A stretch of 16,066 nucleotides of DNA from Methanosarcina sp. (GCA_024280975.1 JAMXLQ010000162.1:1-16066); one strand, 5' to 3'. Shown: positions 6,645 to 14,119, counted from the stretch's first letter. Notes: generated by a model from the letters alone, not told the origin. Numbers and translations: made by a program.

Positions 6645-6787
6645 ATATTCGAGCCATGCAAAAAACTCCATGGGAAAAAGATATTGAAAAATGCTCTATC
6701 AATATTCCAGCAGCTTTTATAAAATTCAAAAAGCCTTTTATCCTTCAGAAAGACCTGGAGATGATAGAGATATTCTCAGATTTTTAA
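6569..6787 (+). CDS. Hypothetical protein, up to 72 residues
   Basis: The ATG at 6569 follows a strong AGGAGGG (6558-6564) with 4-base spacing, the main argument for translation. The product is basic (MSSVDARSHVNKRF at the start), has no transmembrane span, and matches no family I recognise. An alternative is the in-frame ATG at 6656 (43 residues, MQKTPWEKDIEKCS onward). It follows a TATA-like AGTATAAATA at about 6613-6622 and could be leaderless. Upstream and overlapping DNA carries the CGAACG cluster and the 11-bp inverted repeat, whose right arm lies inside codons 6-9. It may be a real small gene or a chance frame. Confidence 0.35.
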   Translation: MSSVDARSHVNKRFLSINIFRSYTNDIRAMQKTPWEKDIEKCSINIPAAFIKFKKPFILQKDLEMIEIFSDF

Positions 6788-6876
6788 AATTTTTAGAAAA
6801 TTTGATCAAAAGATTCTTGTTTTCAGGCTTCCTGAGGTTTAAGGAGAGCCTGTACCAAATTTTTTAGAAAAATTTG
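6787..6876 (-). terminator. Two AT hairpins downstream of hflX
   Basis: Two similar stem-loops lie past the hflX stop. CAAATTTTT / AAAAATTTG has a 9-bp stem and TAG loop (6856-6876), and AAATTTT / AAAATTT has a 7-bp stem with the same TAG loop (6787-6803). With their T runs on either strand they could end transcription from both directions. They flank the decayed copy of the hflX end. Confidence 0.4.
6823..6855 (-). pseudogene. Decayed duplicate of the hflX 3' end
   Basis: On the minus strand this reads VQALLKPQEA then TGA, against VHALLEPQEI then TAA at the true hflX end (6914-6946). By hand alignment 25 of 33 bases match with no gap. Similarity stops abruptly upstream of the Val codon. It has no start and no other hflX sequence, so it is a relic of a local duplication of the gene end. 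Confidence 0.65.
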
Positions 6877-6913
6877 ACCAAAATTATTTTTGTAATCAAA
6901 ACAATTTTTACAT

Positions 6914-8200
6914 TTAGATTTCTTGAGGCTCAAGAAGAGCATGTACTCGGTTAATAATTTCGGTCCTGGCTTCATAATCTACAAGGATACGTTCTCCGAA
7001 CTCAACTCTGTGCACGATTCCTTCTTCATACAACCAGGAGAGGATCGACATTCCTTTTTCCGAATTCGGAAGGGAAAGGGAGAAAAAACACCAGGGAGGT
7101 AAATGCTTGATTATTTCCGCTTTTAGAGCAGTCATACCGGTGCCTTTTTTTGCAGAAACAAATACAGGATTTGGAGCCATGTAGCCTATCTGTTCCATAA
7201 TGCCATCAAGTTCGGATTCATCAACCAGATCGACCTTGTTAAGCACAGTAATGATAGGAACTCCCTGAATTCGGTCCCACAAAGTATCATGAGACGTCGA
7301 AAGTTTCTGCAGGATCATCTCGGGTTTTTCACTTGCGTCCACGACCAGGAGTATAAGATCCGAGAGAAAAATCTCGTCCAGGGTAGATTTGAAGGCATCA
7401 ACCAGCCAATGAGGAAGATCTTCTATGAATCCCACAGTATCGGTCAAAAGAGCTTTTCGCCCCCCAAGATCCAGAGCTCGAGTAAGGGGTACAAGTGTTG
7501 TAAAAAGCATATCCTTTGCTTCAACACTTTCATTTACAATAGCATTGAAAAGCGTGCTTTTTCCGGCATTTGTATATCCTGCAAGAGAGACTAAAGAAAA
7601 GCCTTTCCTATGCCTTAAAGCCCGCAAGGACTCATCATCCTTTTCTGCGGATTCGAGTTCACTCTGAATTCTTGCGATCCTCTTCTTTAGATCCTGTTCA
7701 TAAGAGTCCTCGTAGTCTCCAAGCCCCATGAATCCTGCCCTCTCCTCTTTTTTAAGGAGAGAAACAACAGCTCTTGCCCTTGGAACCTCGTATCTCAATC
7801 TTGCCAGTTCTACCTGAAGTTTTGAGCGATGAGTAGTTGCTCTTTTTGCAAAGATCTCAAGGATAAGCTGGAACTTATCGATAACTGGACATCTGCAAAT
7901 TTCAGAAATATTGAAAAGCTGGTTTGTAGAAAGCCTGTTATAGAAAATAACTTTCTCTGCACTCGTACTCCTCACAAGTTCGGCAAGCTCCTCGATTTTC
8001 CCTCGGCCGAGCTGGTACTTTGAGTCGGGATACCTGGTTTGCTTAAGCTCACCAACCGGCAGGTAACCTGCAGCTTTTGCAAGTTCTCGGAGTTCCTGAA
8101 AGAGGTATTCTTCACGTTCAGGATCCGTATTGGGAATTGTTCTTTTAACGAGAATTACTTTGCTTCCGTTACCGGATTTCTGTTCTGCTAAAATTTTCAC
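6914..8200 (-). CDS. hflX: Ribosome-associated GTPase HflX
   Basis: This 428-residue HflX has the family's N-terminal substrate-like domain with the Gly-rich segment YQLGRGKIEEL (62-72), then a coiled helical linker (about 165-195, rich in Lys, Arg and Glu), then the G domain. P-loop GYTNAGKST is at 208-216, G3 DTVGFIEDLP at 254-263, G4 NKVD at 321-324 and G5 SAKKGTG at 349-355. The C-terminal 75 residues match the short archaeal tail. HflX binds the large ribosomal subunit and in bacteria splits stalled or stress-arrested ribosomes. The start is GTG at 8200, overlapping the TGA of the upstream DUF2209-like gene as GTGA, so the two are almost surely cotranscribed and translationally coupled. 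An archaeal role in ribosome rescue is inferred from the family. Confidence 0.95.
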   Translation of the reverse strand: MKILAEQKSGNGSKVILVKRTIPNTDPEREEYLFQELRELAKAAGYLPVGELKQTRYPDSKYQLGRGKIEELAELVRSTSAEKVIFYNRLSTNQLFNISEICRCPVIDKFQLILEIFAKRATTHRSKLQVELARLRYEVPRARAVVSLLKKEERAGFMGLGDYEDSYEQDLKKRIARIQSELESAEKDDESLRALRHRKGFSLVSLAGYTNAGKSTLFNAIVNESVEAKDMLFTTLVPLTRALDLGGRKALLTDTVGFIEDLPHWLVDAFKSTLDEIFLSDLILLVVDASEKPEMILQKLSTSHDTLWDRIQGVPIITVLNKVDLVDESELDGIMEQIGYMAPNPVFVSAKKGTGMTALKAEIIKHLPPWCFFSLSLPNSEKGMSILSWLYEEGIVHRVEFGERILVDYEARTEIINRVHALLEPQEI

Positions 8201-8592
8201 GCCTCGATTTGAAGTTCTTTTATCAATAGATTACGGGAGCTCAGGGAAATATGATGCACAAGTTCAATAGACCGCCTCTCGGCAATTGATTCCTGATACT
8301 TAAAAGCTCTGGAAAACATACTTTCGGTCACCCATTTGGGTTTATTATACATATCCCCTTTTTCTGCCACAATCGTACCCTCAAAGGAAAGCTGGTCAGC
8401 CGTATCTTCAATTAGCTGCACGATATCCAGCAGGCTAGGAGCCCTTTTTAGCCAGAGGGGAAGGATTTTGATCTCTTTGACCTTCTCAATGTAGCTAGCC
8501 GAGATCGTAAGCGCCGCTGCTGCGCACACCATGTAATAACCTCCTTTAATCCTGTGCCTGCCAGAGATGTCTACTGCAATAATATCCCACAT
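8197..8592 (-). CDS. DUF2209-like archaeal protein, possibly RNase H-like fold
   Basis: This 131-residue protein starts at ATG 8592, with GAGGT about 5 bases upstream. MWDIIAVDISGRHRIKGGYYMVCAAAAL looks like the first beta-hairpin of an RNase H-like fold, with an Asp (D8) after an aliphatic strand followed by S-G and a Gly turn. I associate this pattern with the archaeal family DUF2209, from memory and not by search. The rest mixes helices with VAEKGDMYNKPKW (75-87) and ends KELQIEA. There is no signal peptide or membrane segment. It overlaps hflX by 4 bases (GTGA), so a joint role with HflX in translation or RNA handling is an inference from context. No catalytic activity is established. Confidence 0.7.
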   Translation of the reverse strand: MWDIIAVDISGRHRIKGGYYMVCAAAALTISASYIEKVKEIKILPLWLKRAPSLLDIVQLIEDTADQLSFEGTIVAEKGDMYNKPKWVTESMFSRAFKYQESIAERRSIELVHHISLSSRNLLIKELQIEA

Positions 8593-8671
8593 ACTATACC
8601 TCGGCTGAAGATCCCAATTTCATGAAATTAAGAAATTTTAAAGCAGGGAAAGATATCCTCCAAAATATTTA

Positions 8672-8705
8672 TTAGAATACCAGTTAGAATACTCGATTAG
8701 AATAC
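8672..8705. repeat. Three TTAGAATAC repeats between endA and the hflX unit
   Basis: TTAGAATAC occurs at 8672-8680, 8684-8692 and 8697-8705, with a fourth partial copy (TTAGAGTTCC) after it, a period of 12-13 bases. The spacer (8593-8742) otherwise carries only AT-rich sequence that should include the promoter of the DUF2209-hflX unit. Confidence 0.7.
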
Positions 8706-8742
8706 TAGTTAGAGTTCCAAATTATAATACCATATCAGAATC

Positions 8743-9804
8743 TCACATTTTTGTTCGGCTGATATCCAGATATTCGATTTCTTCCCCTTTCTCGACTGCA
8801 AAAAGCATCGTTTTCCTTACGCTGTTTGCAAGTCTGACCGCTCCAGACATAACCGGAAGCCTGAACTCGCAATCCGCAGGGATGGCATTTACAAGGTATT
8901 CCGAGTGCGGAATTTTTTCTATTGACTCAACTTTTCGGTATACCCTGAAGTTCGTCCCGAATTTAAAACCAGTTTTGACCACATGCCTTGAATCTCTGAG
9001 ACTTTTATATGCACTGTATTTTCTCAGGAAAGAACTCTCAATCTCCGAGGCTTTCTCGATGAACTCGTTGAATGAAAACACTTTACCTTTCCTGTCCCTA
9101 ACCGTTATTACGCCTCTGGAAAAGAGGTAAAGGGACTCTACTAGGGAGAGCTGCAGCCTTTCGGAATCCAGCATTTTCCCGTAAAACCCCTTCGAATATA
9201 GAGTTTCCGAAGCCTGAGCTTCCCAGACTATTACCCTGTCTTCAAGGAAAGTGGCATCGGCTTTAATTGCAGGATATAGCTCAGGCATGTCTCCTTCAGG
9301 AACTGAAGTTTTAACCTCATAGAAGGTAAGGTCACTTTCCTCATCTACTACAGCAAGGATGAATTGCTTGTGCACATTCTCTGCCGCGGCGACCGACTCC
9401 TGAAGGAGTTTTACAGGTAAGAGCTGCCTTTCCGACTGGACATGGACAAAAATTTTTGCGGAACTTTTGCCGGGATGGCTACCTCTGGGATATACCCGAA
9501 AATCAACAGCAGAAGGCTGGACATAATACCCCCTTTCTTTAAGGTCCTTATAAACTATATATTTCAGCTCAAAGTTCGGCTGCCTCAAAGAGGCCTGTTC
9601 GAAAAAGGCTCTGAAGTCAAGCAGTGTGCCTTCGAGTTCGATCTCTAGCTTTCCTCTGGACAGAAGGAAGGCAGCTTCTACGAGTGAAAGCTCAAGCCCA
9701 TTACCCTTAGGGCGCCCGAAATAACCAGTTTTGTAAAGTTCAGCTACCGCTTCCTTTCCAGCAAGGACCCGGTCTTCTTGAAGTTGCGTTTTCAATAGAT
9801 TCAC
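8743..9804 (-). CDS. endA: tRNA-splicing endonuclease EndA, two-repeat (alpha2) type
   Basis: This enzyme cuts introns from precursor tRNAs at bulge-helix-bulge sites. The 353 residues contain two tandem copies of the endonuclease unit (about 12-165 and 190-347), the homodimeric two-repeat form known from Archaeoglobus and Methanosarcina. Repeat 2 carries the catalytic set: Tyr289 (NFRVY), His300 (PHSEYLV) and Lys331 (VRKTMLFAV). Repeat 1 keeps Tyr105 (DFRVYPRG) and Lys146 (VHKQFILAV) but reads GKSSAKIFV where the His should be, so it is structural. The ORF opens with GTG at 9804. Because AGGTGA (9806-9801) overlaps that codon and sits 5 bases before TTG at 9795, TTG may be the true start, shortening the protein by three residues. 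It stands between repeat-bearing spacers. Confidence 0.95.
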   Translation of the reverse strand: MNLLKTQLQEDRVLAGKEAVAELYKTGYFGRPKGNGLELSLVEAAFLLSRGKLEIELEGTLLDFRAFFEQASLRQPNFELKYIVYKDLKERGYYVQPSAVDFRVYPRGSHPGKSSAKIFVHVQSERQLLPVKLLQESVAAAENVHKQFILAVVDEESDLTFYEVKTSVPEGDMPELYPAIKADATFLEDRVIVWEAQASETLYSKGFYGKMLDSERLQLSLVESLYLFSRGVITVRDRKGKVFSFNEFIEKASEIESSFLRKYSAYKSLRDSRHVVKTGFKFGTNFRVYRKVESIEKIPHSEYLVNAIPADCEFRLPVMSGAVRLANSVRKTMLFAVEKGEEIEYLDISRTKM

Positions 9805-10133
9805 CTGAAAAGAAAATGAAATAAAAATAAGTTATTTTAACAATTTGGCTTACTATGATTTGGCCTGTTATAAGTTGGTTTGGTATAATTTAGTTTGGTA
9901 TAATTTAGTTTACTGCAACTTAATCTACGCAGTCTATTTTAATATAAAATGATTTATCTTGATATGGATACTCACAATATAAGTTTTTTATAATCTAATT
10001 TCTTGCGATCTAACCTGTTATAATCGGATTTAATATAAATTGCATTTTCGACCTGCAAATCGACATGCCTTAAGAAAACATATTCTCACGTTATAAAAGG
10101 GCATGCAGACACTAAGGAAGAAATCTGCACACA
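9805..10133. other. Spacer of degenerate 15-base repeats between cfbB and endA
   Basis: No gene is seen. Two perfect 15-mers TTTGGTATAATTTAG lie at 9879-9893 and 9894-9908 within a longer stretch (about 9841-10045) of decayed relatives. The block CCTGTTATAA followed by TATAA about 17 bases on is seen near 9865 and again near 10014. The endA promoter should lie here, but repeated TATA-like units make its choice ambiguous. Confidence 0.6.
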
Positions 10134-11615
10134 TTACGATTTTGATTCCCGAAACTTCCTTGCAGCCTCTACAAGTGAGCCTGCAAGCTCTCTGTATGCA
10201 ACCCCGTGCAGGTGAGCGTAAGAGCCAAGGGTATTTCCAGAAATAAGCCCGTCCCTGTCATTCTTTATGCCTGTCCCTCTAGACAGAGTTATCGCAAATT
10301 CAGCGTCCTCAGGAATTTCCCTTATTTCTGAGTGATGGAATTCGTGCCCCTTGAAACTGTTGCCTTTTTTCCCGATAAGGCAGTCCTTATTAAGGGTTCC
10401 AATATTGTAACTGACTATTCTTGTTTGTCCCATAATAGTATGCCCTGGGAGCGCTCCAACCATTGAGTATGTAGATTCCGGCATCGAGGCATCGTGATAG
10501 GTACCCTTTCCAGGGATACCAGTACTTATTTTTTCTGTAAGGTACATAAGCCCCCCGCACTCAGCATAAATCGGCATGCCTGTGCTAGAGGCCTTTTTGA
10601 TATCCTGGCGCATGGACTCATTAGCTTCAAGCTCGGCTGCAAAAAGTTCGGGATAACCTCCCCCTATATAAAGGCCGTCAACCTCAGGAAGTTCAGTGTC
10701 TTTAACAGGGCTAAAGTAAACGATTTCTGCACCTGCAAGTTTAAGAAGATCGATGTTATCGCGATAGTAGAAGTTAAAGGCCTCGTCCAGGGCGACACCT
10801 ATCTTTGGCTTAGATGCTCCGACATTGGAGACCGAAGAAAAAACGCTATTCTCAGGACTTTTCAGAGGTTTCGTACTGTTCGCGATTTCCAGAAAGCGGT
10901 CAATATCAATTCCTTTATTTATAATTTCTTCAATGCCATGAAGGCGGGCTTCAAAGTTTCCATCCCCAAGCCGCCTTCGGCCTTCGAGAGCTGGCATAAG
11001 CCCGAGGTGACGCATGGAAATCTGCATTGAGGGATCTCTTGGAACGATTCCTATAACCGGAATGCCTGTATAATACTCGATCGCTTCTTTCGCTTTTTCA
11101 GCATGGCGACGGCTTCCTATGTTATTAAGGATAACTCCTGCAATTTCCACATCAGGGTCGAAATTCCTGTATCCGTTTACAAGGGCAGCACTTGAACGAG
11201 TAATACTCCGGGCATTAATTACAAGGATTACAGGGCAGTTGAGGATCTTTGCGATCTGGGCAGTGCTTCCAAGGTCGCTTAAGCTTTCAAAACCTTCGTA
11301 AAGTCCTCGAACCCCTTCGATAATCGCAATATCAGCCTTATCGCCGGTTTCACAGGCATGGGTATAAACGTCCAAAATTCCGTTCTCATCCATAAGGTAG
11401 CCGTCAAGGTTCCGGCAGAACCTGCCAGTTATCTCTGTATGATAACTTGGGTCGATATAGTCCAGGGCGACCTTGAAGGGCTGGACTTTATAGCCTCTTG
11501 AAACGAGAGCAGCCATCAAACCCATTGAAATCGTTGTCTTTCCTGAAGAGGAACGGTCTGCAGAAATGAGAATCCTGGGAATATTCCCTGTTAGGGCTGG
11601 CTTGTCATTAAGCAT
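10134..11615 (-). CDS. cfbB: Ni-sirohydrochlorin a,c-diamide synthase CfbB
   Basis: CfbB uses ATP and glutamine to amidate the a- and c-acetate side chains of Ni-sirohydrochlorin, the second step of coenzyme F430 synthesis. The 493-residue protein has the CobB/CbiA layout. An N-terminal dethiobiotin-synthetase-like ATPase domain has the P-loop SADRSSSGKTT (18-28), DPSYH near 55-59 and IIEGVRGLYEG near 98-108. A C-terminal class I glutaminase-like domain has YIGGGYPELF (316-325), nucleophile Cys353 in AECGGLMYL, and a His in GSYAHLHG (464-471). ATG 11615 follows CAGGGGT at usable spacing. Homology alone cannot separate it from cobyrinate diamide synthase; the adjacent cfbC, cfbD, cfbE and cfbA settle it. 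It lies 172 bases downstream of cfbC, beyond a repeat-bearing spacer. Confidence 0.95.
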   Translation of the reverse strand: MLNDKPALTGNIPRILISADRSSSGKTTISMGLMAALVSRGYKVQPFKVALDYIDPSYHTEITGRFCRNLDGYLMDENGILDVYTHACETGDKADIAIIEGVRGLYEGFESLSDLGSTAQIAKILNCPVILVINARSITRSSAALVNGYRNFDPDVEIAGVILNNIGSRRHAEKAKEAIEYYTGIPVIGIVPRDPSMQISMRHLGLMPALEGRRRLGDGNFEARLHGIEEIINKGIDIDRFLEIANSTKPLKSPENSVFSSVSNVGASKPKIGVALDEAFNFYYRDNIDLLKLAGAEIVYFSPVKDTELPEVDGLYIGGGYPELFAAELEANESMRQDIKKASSTGMPIYAECGGLMYLTEKISTGIPGKGTYHDASMPESTYSMVGALPGHTIMGQTRIVSYNIGTLNKDCLIGKKGNSFKGHEFHHSEIREIPEDAEFAITLSRGTGIKNDRDGLISGNTLGSYAHLHGVAYRELAGSLVEAARKFRESKS

Positions 11616-11669
11616 TTTTTCGATACCCCTGATTTGTTTTGCACGGCAATTATAAGGTTAATTTACTTT

Positions 11670-11790
11670 TTGCAGTTTATAGTATTGCAATTTATTTTCA
11701 TTGCAGCTTATATCGCAGCCTAGTCGTCACCAATTTACTCTACGAATTTCGTCAATGATTGTCACTCTAGTTTATTGTCACTCTAGTTTA
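11670..11790. repeat. 15-16-base tandem repeats between cfbC and cfbB
   Basis: A perfect pair TTGTCACTCTAGTTTA lies at 11759-11774 and 11775-11790; the second copy ends inside the last bases of cfbC. A related degenerate triplet lies next to it: TTGCAGTTTATAGTA (11670-11684), TTGCAATTTATTTTCA (11685-11700) and TTGCAGCTTATATCG (11701-11715). The spacer is otherwise empty. Confidence 0.75.
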
Positions 11791-12585
11791 TTTTGTCAAT
11801 TCCCTTAACCGTTCGTCACTCAGGGAATCGGATGTAACTCTTTTTTCGTTTTCAAGGATTGCTTTTCCAAGCTTGCGGTAAATATCTGCAATATCTGATT
11901 CGGGTGCCTTTTCCATTACAGAGTAGCCTTCCCTTTCACAATCCTGAACTGCCTGCCTCTTCGGAATAAAAGCCATAAGCTGGCTGCCGATTTCCTCAGA
12001 AAACTTCGTAACAATTTCCTCTTCCCTACTCGCGTTTCTGGAATTGCAGATTACCCCGCTGAGTGGCATTCCTATCTTCGAAAGACCTTTGCAGATATTA
12101 TTTGCTGCATAAAGGGGCATGTACTCTCCTGAAGTCAGGACATAAGCCTCATTTACGAACCCTTTTCTGACAGGGGCAACAAAGCCACCGCAGACTATGT
12201 CTCCAGGAACATCGTAGATGATCAAATCCTGCTCTTTTAAGAGATCTCCTGAAATGCTTTTCAGTTTCTGGATCGCAACAATAATTCCTCGACCTGCACA
12301 CCCTATGCCAGGCTCAGGACCTCCTGCTTCCACGCACTTGACTCCTGCGTATCCTTCAAAGACTACGTCTTCTTCCTTTACATCCACACCCTCACGCAGA
12401 AGGTCGAGAATGGTTGGAATTCTCCTGCCTCCAAGCAGGGTGATTGATGAGTCGCTTTTAGGATCACAGCCTATGATCATGACCTTCTTTCCTGCCTCGG
12501 CACAGGCGGCGGCAACGTTTGAAGCCGTACTTGATTTGCCTATGCCGCCTTTCCCGTAGATTGCAATGATCTTTTGTTTTTTCAA
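11788..12585 (-). CDS. cfbC: Ni-sirohydrochlorin a,c-diamide reductive cyclase, reductase subunit CfbC
   Basis: CfbC is a NifH-like homodimeric iron-sulfur ATPase that passes electrons to CfbD for the six-electron reduction and lactam closure giving 15,17(3)-seco-F430-17(3)-acid. The 265 residues show the P-loop YGKGGIGKSSTA (10-21), switch I GCDPKSDS (39-46), and the two cluster ligands Cys96 (PGIGCAGRG) and Cys132 (GDIVCGGF), which share a 4Fe-4S across the dimer. DVPGD (125-129) is switch II. The start is TTG at 12585, supported by AGGAGG (12594-12599) with 8-base spacing and by the family's conserved N-terminus. It lies 37 bases downstream of cfbD. In an F430 cluster it is CfbC and not nitrogenase NifH, which would sit beside nifD and nifK. 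Confidence 0.96.
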   Translation of the reverse strand: MKKQKIIAIYGKGGIGKSSTASNVAAACAEAGKKVMIIGCDPKSDSSITLLGGRRIPTILDLLREGVDVKEEDVVFEGYAGVKCVEAGGPEPGIGCAGRGIIVAIQKLKSISGDLLKEQDLIIYDVPGDIVCGGFVAPVRKGFVNEAYVLTSGEYMPLYAANNICKGLSKIGMPLSGVICNSRNASREEEIVTKFSEEIGSQLMAFIPKRQAVQDCEREGYSVMEKAPESDIADIYRKLGKAILENEKRVTSDSLSDERLRELTK

Positions 12586-12622
12586 AGGATCTTCCTCCTG
12601 ATTTTATCCTATCCCTTCTTGC

Positions 12623-13735
12623 TCAGGCTTCTTTTGCAACTTCCCGTAAGGTAGCCCCAAATTCGGATTCCACGATCTCACTAACTCCCAGAGTTTTCGG
12701 GTGGAGGTCAATTTCAACCAGCACATATTCATGACCCATCTCTTTTAAGGGCAGAACCTGCCTTGGGCCGTTAGTAATCGAAATAAGCTCCATATTCCTT
12801 ATATGTTCCATAGGAATTGCATGCGGAACCCCTGTAATGATCGCAAAGTCGAAGTCACTGTATTTTTCCTTTATCAATTCACTGACCTTTTCCCCTGCAA
12901 CCGGGTACTCGTCCATACCGCCAATGATTTCATGCATTTCAACCCCATGTGCTTTCAGGTCTCTCATTATATATTCGGCATGCTGCCTTACTCTGGGAAG
13001 CCCAAGCTTTGGGTCGATATTTGCCATGTTAATAAGATTCTCCTTTTTCCCGAGAGTTTCCGCAATCTCATTGACTGCAAGGGTGATGTCTGCAAACATG
13101 TAGCCTGTTTCTTTTTTGGCGTTCATGATGACAAGACCCTTCTTATTTTCCTTAAGCAGCTGAATTACACGCTTTGCGGCTTTATATTTAACATCTCCGC
13201 GAGAGGGAGCGAGGTATTCCCTGCTTGCAGCCCCAAATCTCTTTTCCACATCTGTGGCTTTTGCAAGAAGGTATTCCTGGCGTTCGAATTCTTTGTGGTC
13301 AATAATCCCGGCATCGAGTGCGGACTCCAGGGCAAAAAGCACTCCTTTTGTATTATTGTGGTAGCCTGCGTGCACCTCTACTTCGATCACAGGGACATCA
13401 GGATTTGCTTCGAGCACGGCTTCATGCATTTCTTCTCCGATGATCATGCTGGCGCAGGTTCCTACCACACCAATAACTTTAGGGTTAAAAAGTTCCACTG
13501 ACTTGTTGATAAGTTGTACAAGCCTATCATGCCCTCCGAAAACGAAACCGTTCTCATCAAGTCCTGTGGTAACGACATGTATACCGTCTTCTTCGAGCAG
13601 CCTTGCATGTTTAAAGGAACATCCCGGAGGCCCATGCAGGATAGCGACATCGACATTTAAGTCTCTTAGAGTGTAAAGAGCCGCAACTATGGAACTCGGG
13701 CGGGGATGAATGATTGAAATCTCTTTTCCAGCCAT
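12623..13735 (-). CDS. cfbD: Ni-sirohydrochlorin a,c-diamide reductive cyclase, catalytic subunit CfbD
   Basis: CfbD is the NifD/NifK-like partner of CfbC. It binds the Ni-tetrapyrrole and carries the iron-sulfur cluster that receives CfbC electrons. At 370 residues it is shorter than NifD, as expected for this simple homodimeric form. Likely cluster cysteines are Cys39 (GPPGCSFKH) and Cys94 (GVVGTCASMI). HPRPSSIVAAL at the N-terminus and the LHPKTLG region near the end fit the fold. The ATG at 13735 is preceded by GAGGAT. Upstream, on the cfbE side, are 384 bases with a small ORF on the other strand, so cfbDCB may have its own promoter. A GTTTTATA box on the minus strand near 13914-13921 is one candidate. 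Confidence 0.95.
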   Translation of the reverse strand: MAGKEISIIHPRPSSIVAALYTLRDLNVDVAILHGPPGCSFKHARLLEEDGIHVVTTGLDENGFVFGGHDRLVQLINKSVELFNPKVIGVVGTCASMIIGEEMHEAVLEANPDVPVIEVEVHAGYHNNTKGVLFALESALDAGIIDHKEFERQEYLLAKATDVEKRFGAASREYLAPSRGDVKYKAAKRVIQLLKENKKGLVIMNAKKETGYMFADITLAVNEIAETLGKKENLINMANIDPKLGLPRVRQHAEYIMRDLKAHGVEMHEIIGGMDEYPVAGEKVSELIKEKYSDFDFAIITGVPHAIPMEHIRNMELISITNGPRQVLPLKEMGHEYVLVEIDLHPKTLGVSEIVESEFGATLREVAKEA

Positions 13736-13773
13736 GACAAATCCTCTTTTTTAGACAATAGGGGTAGATAAGA

Positions 13774-13917
13774 ATGATAGAACGCATTTCCTCAGAAGAT
13801 TTCTGGGTTCCACGGAATCTGGACTACTGCCTGTACCGCAAGCGAGATCTGGAAACACGATCAGTTGAAATTAAAGTGAGTAATGGAAACGAATACAGAT
13901 TGGAAGAGCCTGTATAA
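13774..13917 (+). CDS. Small ORF (47 residues) on the opposite strand inside the F430 cluster
   Basis: ATG at 13774 is preceded by AGGGGT (13760-13765) with about 8-base spacing and opens 47 codons to TAA at 13915. The peptide begins MIERISSEDFWVPRNLDYCL and continues with a Lys/Arg/Glu-rich segment, ending GNEYRLEEPV. It is hydrophilic, with mixed charge, one Cys (19) and no membrane segment. I do not recognise a family. Amino-acid usage is protein-like, with no low-complexity or AT-biased runs, unlike the flanking spacer. It faces away from cfbD and towards the cfbE 3' end. It may be a conserved small protein, a relic of a larger gene, or chance; conservation in other Methanosarcina would decide. 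Confidence 0.45.
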   Translation: MIERISSEDFWVPRNLDYCLYRKRDLETRSVEIKVSNGNEYRLEEPV

Positions 13918-14119
13918 AACTGTATCATAAATATTCCGGCAAAAAGCCTGAAGTCTGAATTTAGCCTGTCCGGATTAATAAGTCGTATTCGAAATTTTTA
14001 TTCCATGCAGAAGTTCTTTGGTAATTCCTAGTAGTCTCTTAGCAATTCCCTGCTAATTCCCTGATTTCTCAGTAATTCCTAAACAACTCTTTAGCGAAAA
14101 CACTTTGTAAGAGAAGTCT
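13918..14119. other. Spacer downstream of cfbE with AATTCC repeats
   Basis: This stretch carries no gene. AATTCC recurs at 14023, 14044, 14055 and 14074, mostly as TAATTCC(C/T), in a decayed repeat tract. A GTTTTATA element on the minus strand at about 13914-13921 could be a cfbD promoter. Confidence 0.45.

Noticed and set aside
6486..6671. 61-residue minus-strand ORF in the CGAACG region
   Set aside because: It has no ribosome binding site, ends inside the spacer and is opposed by a plus-strand ORF with a strong AGGAGGG. It gives no protein-like pattern.
12803..13501. 232-residue plus-strand ORF
   Set aside because: It is fully antisense to cfbD, unusually rich in Cys, His and Phe as reverse-frame translations are, and has no ribosome binding site.
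11788..13735. Nitrogenase nifH/nifD genes
   Set aside because: The NifH- and NifD-like pair is embedded with cfbA, cfbE and cfbB, CfbD is much shorter than NifD, and no nifK or cofactor genes are present.
8743..14119. CRISPR array suggested by repeats in several spacers
   Set aside because: Units are 12-16 bases, directly abutting or degenerate, without unique spacers of constant length, and no cas gene is present.
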